This document shows positions 5,773 to 5,947 of a DNA stretch of 5,947 nucleotides, in pieces. The notes below the pieces were generated by a model. That model saw only the letters and a program-made list of their open reading frames with translations. It had not been told where the DNA came from and made no database searches. Origin of the DNA: Acidimicrobiaceae bacterium (lineage in GTDB: Bacteria; Actinomycetota; Acidimicrobiia; Acidimicrobiales; Ilumatobacteraceae); assembly GCA_947486675.1 (NCBI GenBank), contig CANKUF010000052.1, forward strand, positions 1-5,947, written 5' to 3'. The first letter of the stretch is position 1, and every line of letters begins with the position of its first letter. The position numbers and the translations under genes are program-made.

Positions 5773-5947
5773 ATTCACCGAGATCGCTCGCGACGGTGGC
5801 GCGCGTGCAGGAATTGCAACGACACATAGAGGAACGTATTCCACTCCGTGCTTCATGCCGGTTGGTACGCGCGGTGCAATCAAATACCTCAGCGCTTCTG
5901 ACTACGAACAACTAGGCGCTCAAATTGTGTTGGGCAACACGTACCAC
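5759..5947 (+). CDS. tgt: tRNA-guanine transglycosylase Tgt (3'-truncated by window)
   Basis: Exchanges guanine 34 of GUN-anticodon tRNAs for preQ1, the step directly before QueA in queuosine synthesis. Only the first 63 codons are present; full-length bacterial enzymes are about 370-400 residues. The visible part is diagnostic: ARAGIATTHRGTYSTPCFMPVGT (residues 15-37), then GAIKYL, and LGAQIVLGNTYH at the window edge, the start of the region that carries the first active-site aspartate. The nucleophilic aspartate and the zinc-binding cysteines lie downstream and cannot be checked. ATG at 5759 is the only start that gives the whole N-terminus, and it overlaps queA by 14 nt. No strong Shine-Dalgarno is present, so translation is probably coupled to queA or leaderless from the TACCGT element. 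Confidence 0.95.
   Translation, partial: MFPVEFTEIARDGGARAGIATTHRGTYSTPCFMPVGTRGAIKYLSASDYEQLGAQIVLGNTYH

Overview
The window is a dense, single-direction stretch of housekeeping genes on the + strand. Nine genes fill almost every base, and the largest gap between genes is about 30 bases. No tRNA, rRNA, CRISPR array, insertion sequence or other mobile DNA is visible. Order: pdxS (5' end cut off) - pdxT - yebC - bcp-type peroxiredoxin - ruvC - ruvA - ruvB - queA - tgt (3' end cut off).

Organism: the run pdxS-pdxT-yebC-ruvC-ruvA-ruvB is an actinobacterial arrangement. Base composition looks close to half GC by eye, TTG and GTG starts are used, and queA-tgt follow ruvB as in Firmicutes. This fits a moderate-GC member of the Actinobacteriota, perhaps Acidimicrobiia, rather than a high-GC Streptomyces or Mycobacterium. 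The lineage is an inference from gene order and composition, not a proof.

Region by region: (1) Bases 2-1326 encode both subunits of the PLP synthase (PdxS lyase/cyclase and PdxT glutaminase). (2) Bases 1329-2533 encode a YebC/TACO1-family protein and a Bcp-type thiol peroxidase, joined by an ATGA stop/start overlap. (3) Bases 2557-4701 encode the complete Holliday-junction machinery RuvC, RuvA and RuvB, with overlapping genes that indicate translational coupling. (4) Bases 4735-5947 encode the last dedicated queuosine steps, QueA and Tgt, with tgt starting inside the end of queA.

Regulation is the most interesting layer. The perfect 12-bp palindrome GAACATATGTTC, which matches the Gram-positive/actinobacterial LexA (SOS) box GAAC-N4-GTTC, contains the ruvC ATG. 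It sits just after a TANNNT -10-like hexamer placed exactly 7 nt before that ATG. This suggests a damage-inducible leaderless promoter driving ruvCAB from inside the larger gene run. The same TANNNT-N7-start geometry appears at queA and tgt, which lack a convincing Shine-Dalgarno. In contrast yebC, bcp and ruvB have good Shine-Dalgarno sequences. I found no previously undescribed multi-gene system: the proteins are all well-known families, and the novelty, if any, lies in promoter architecture.
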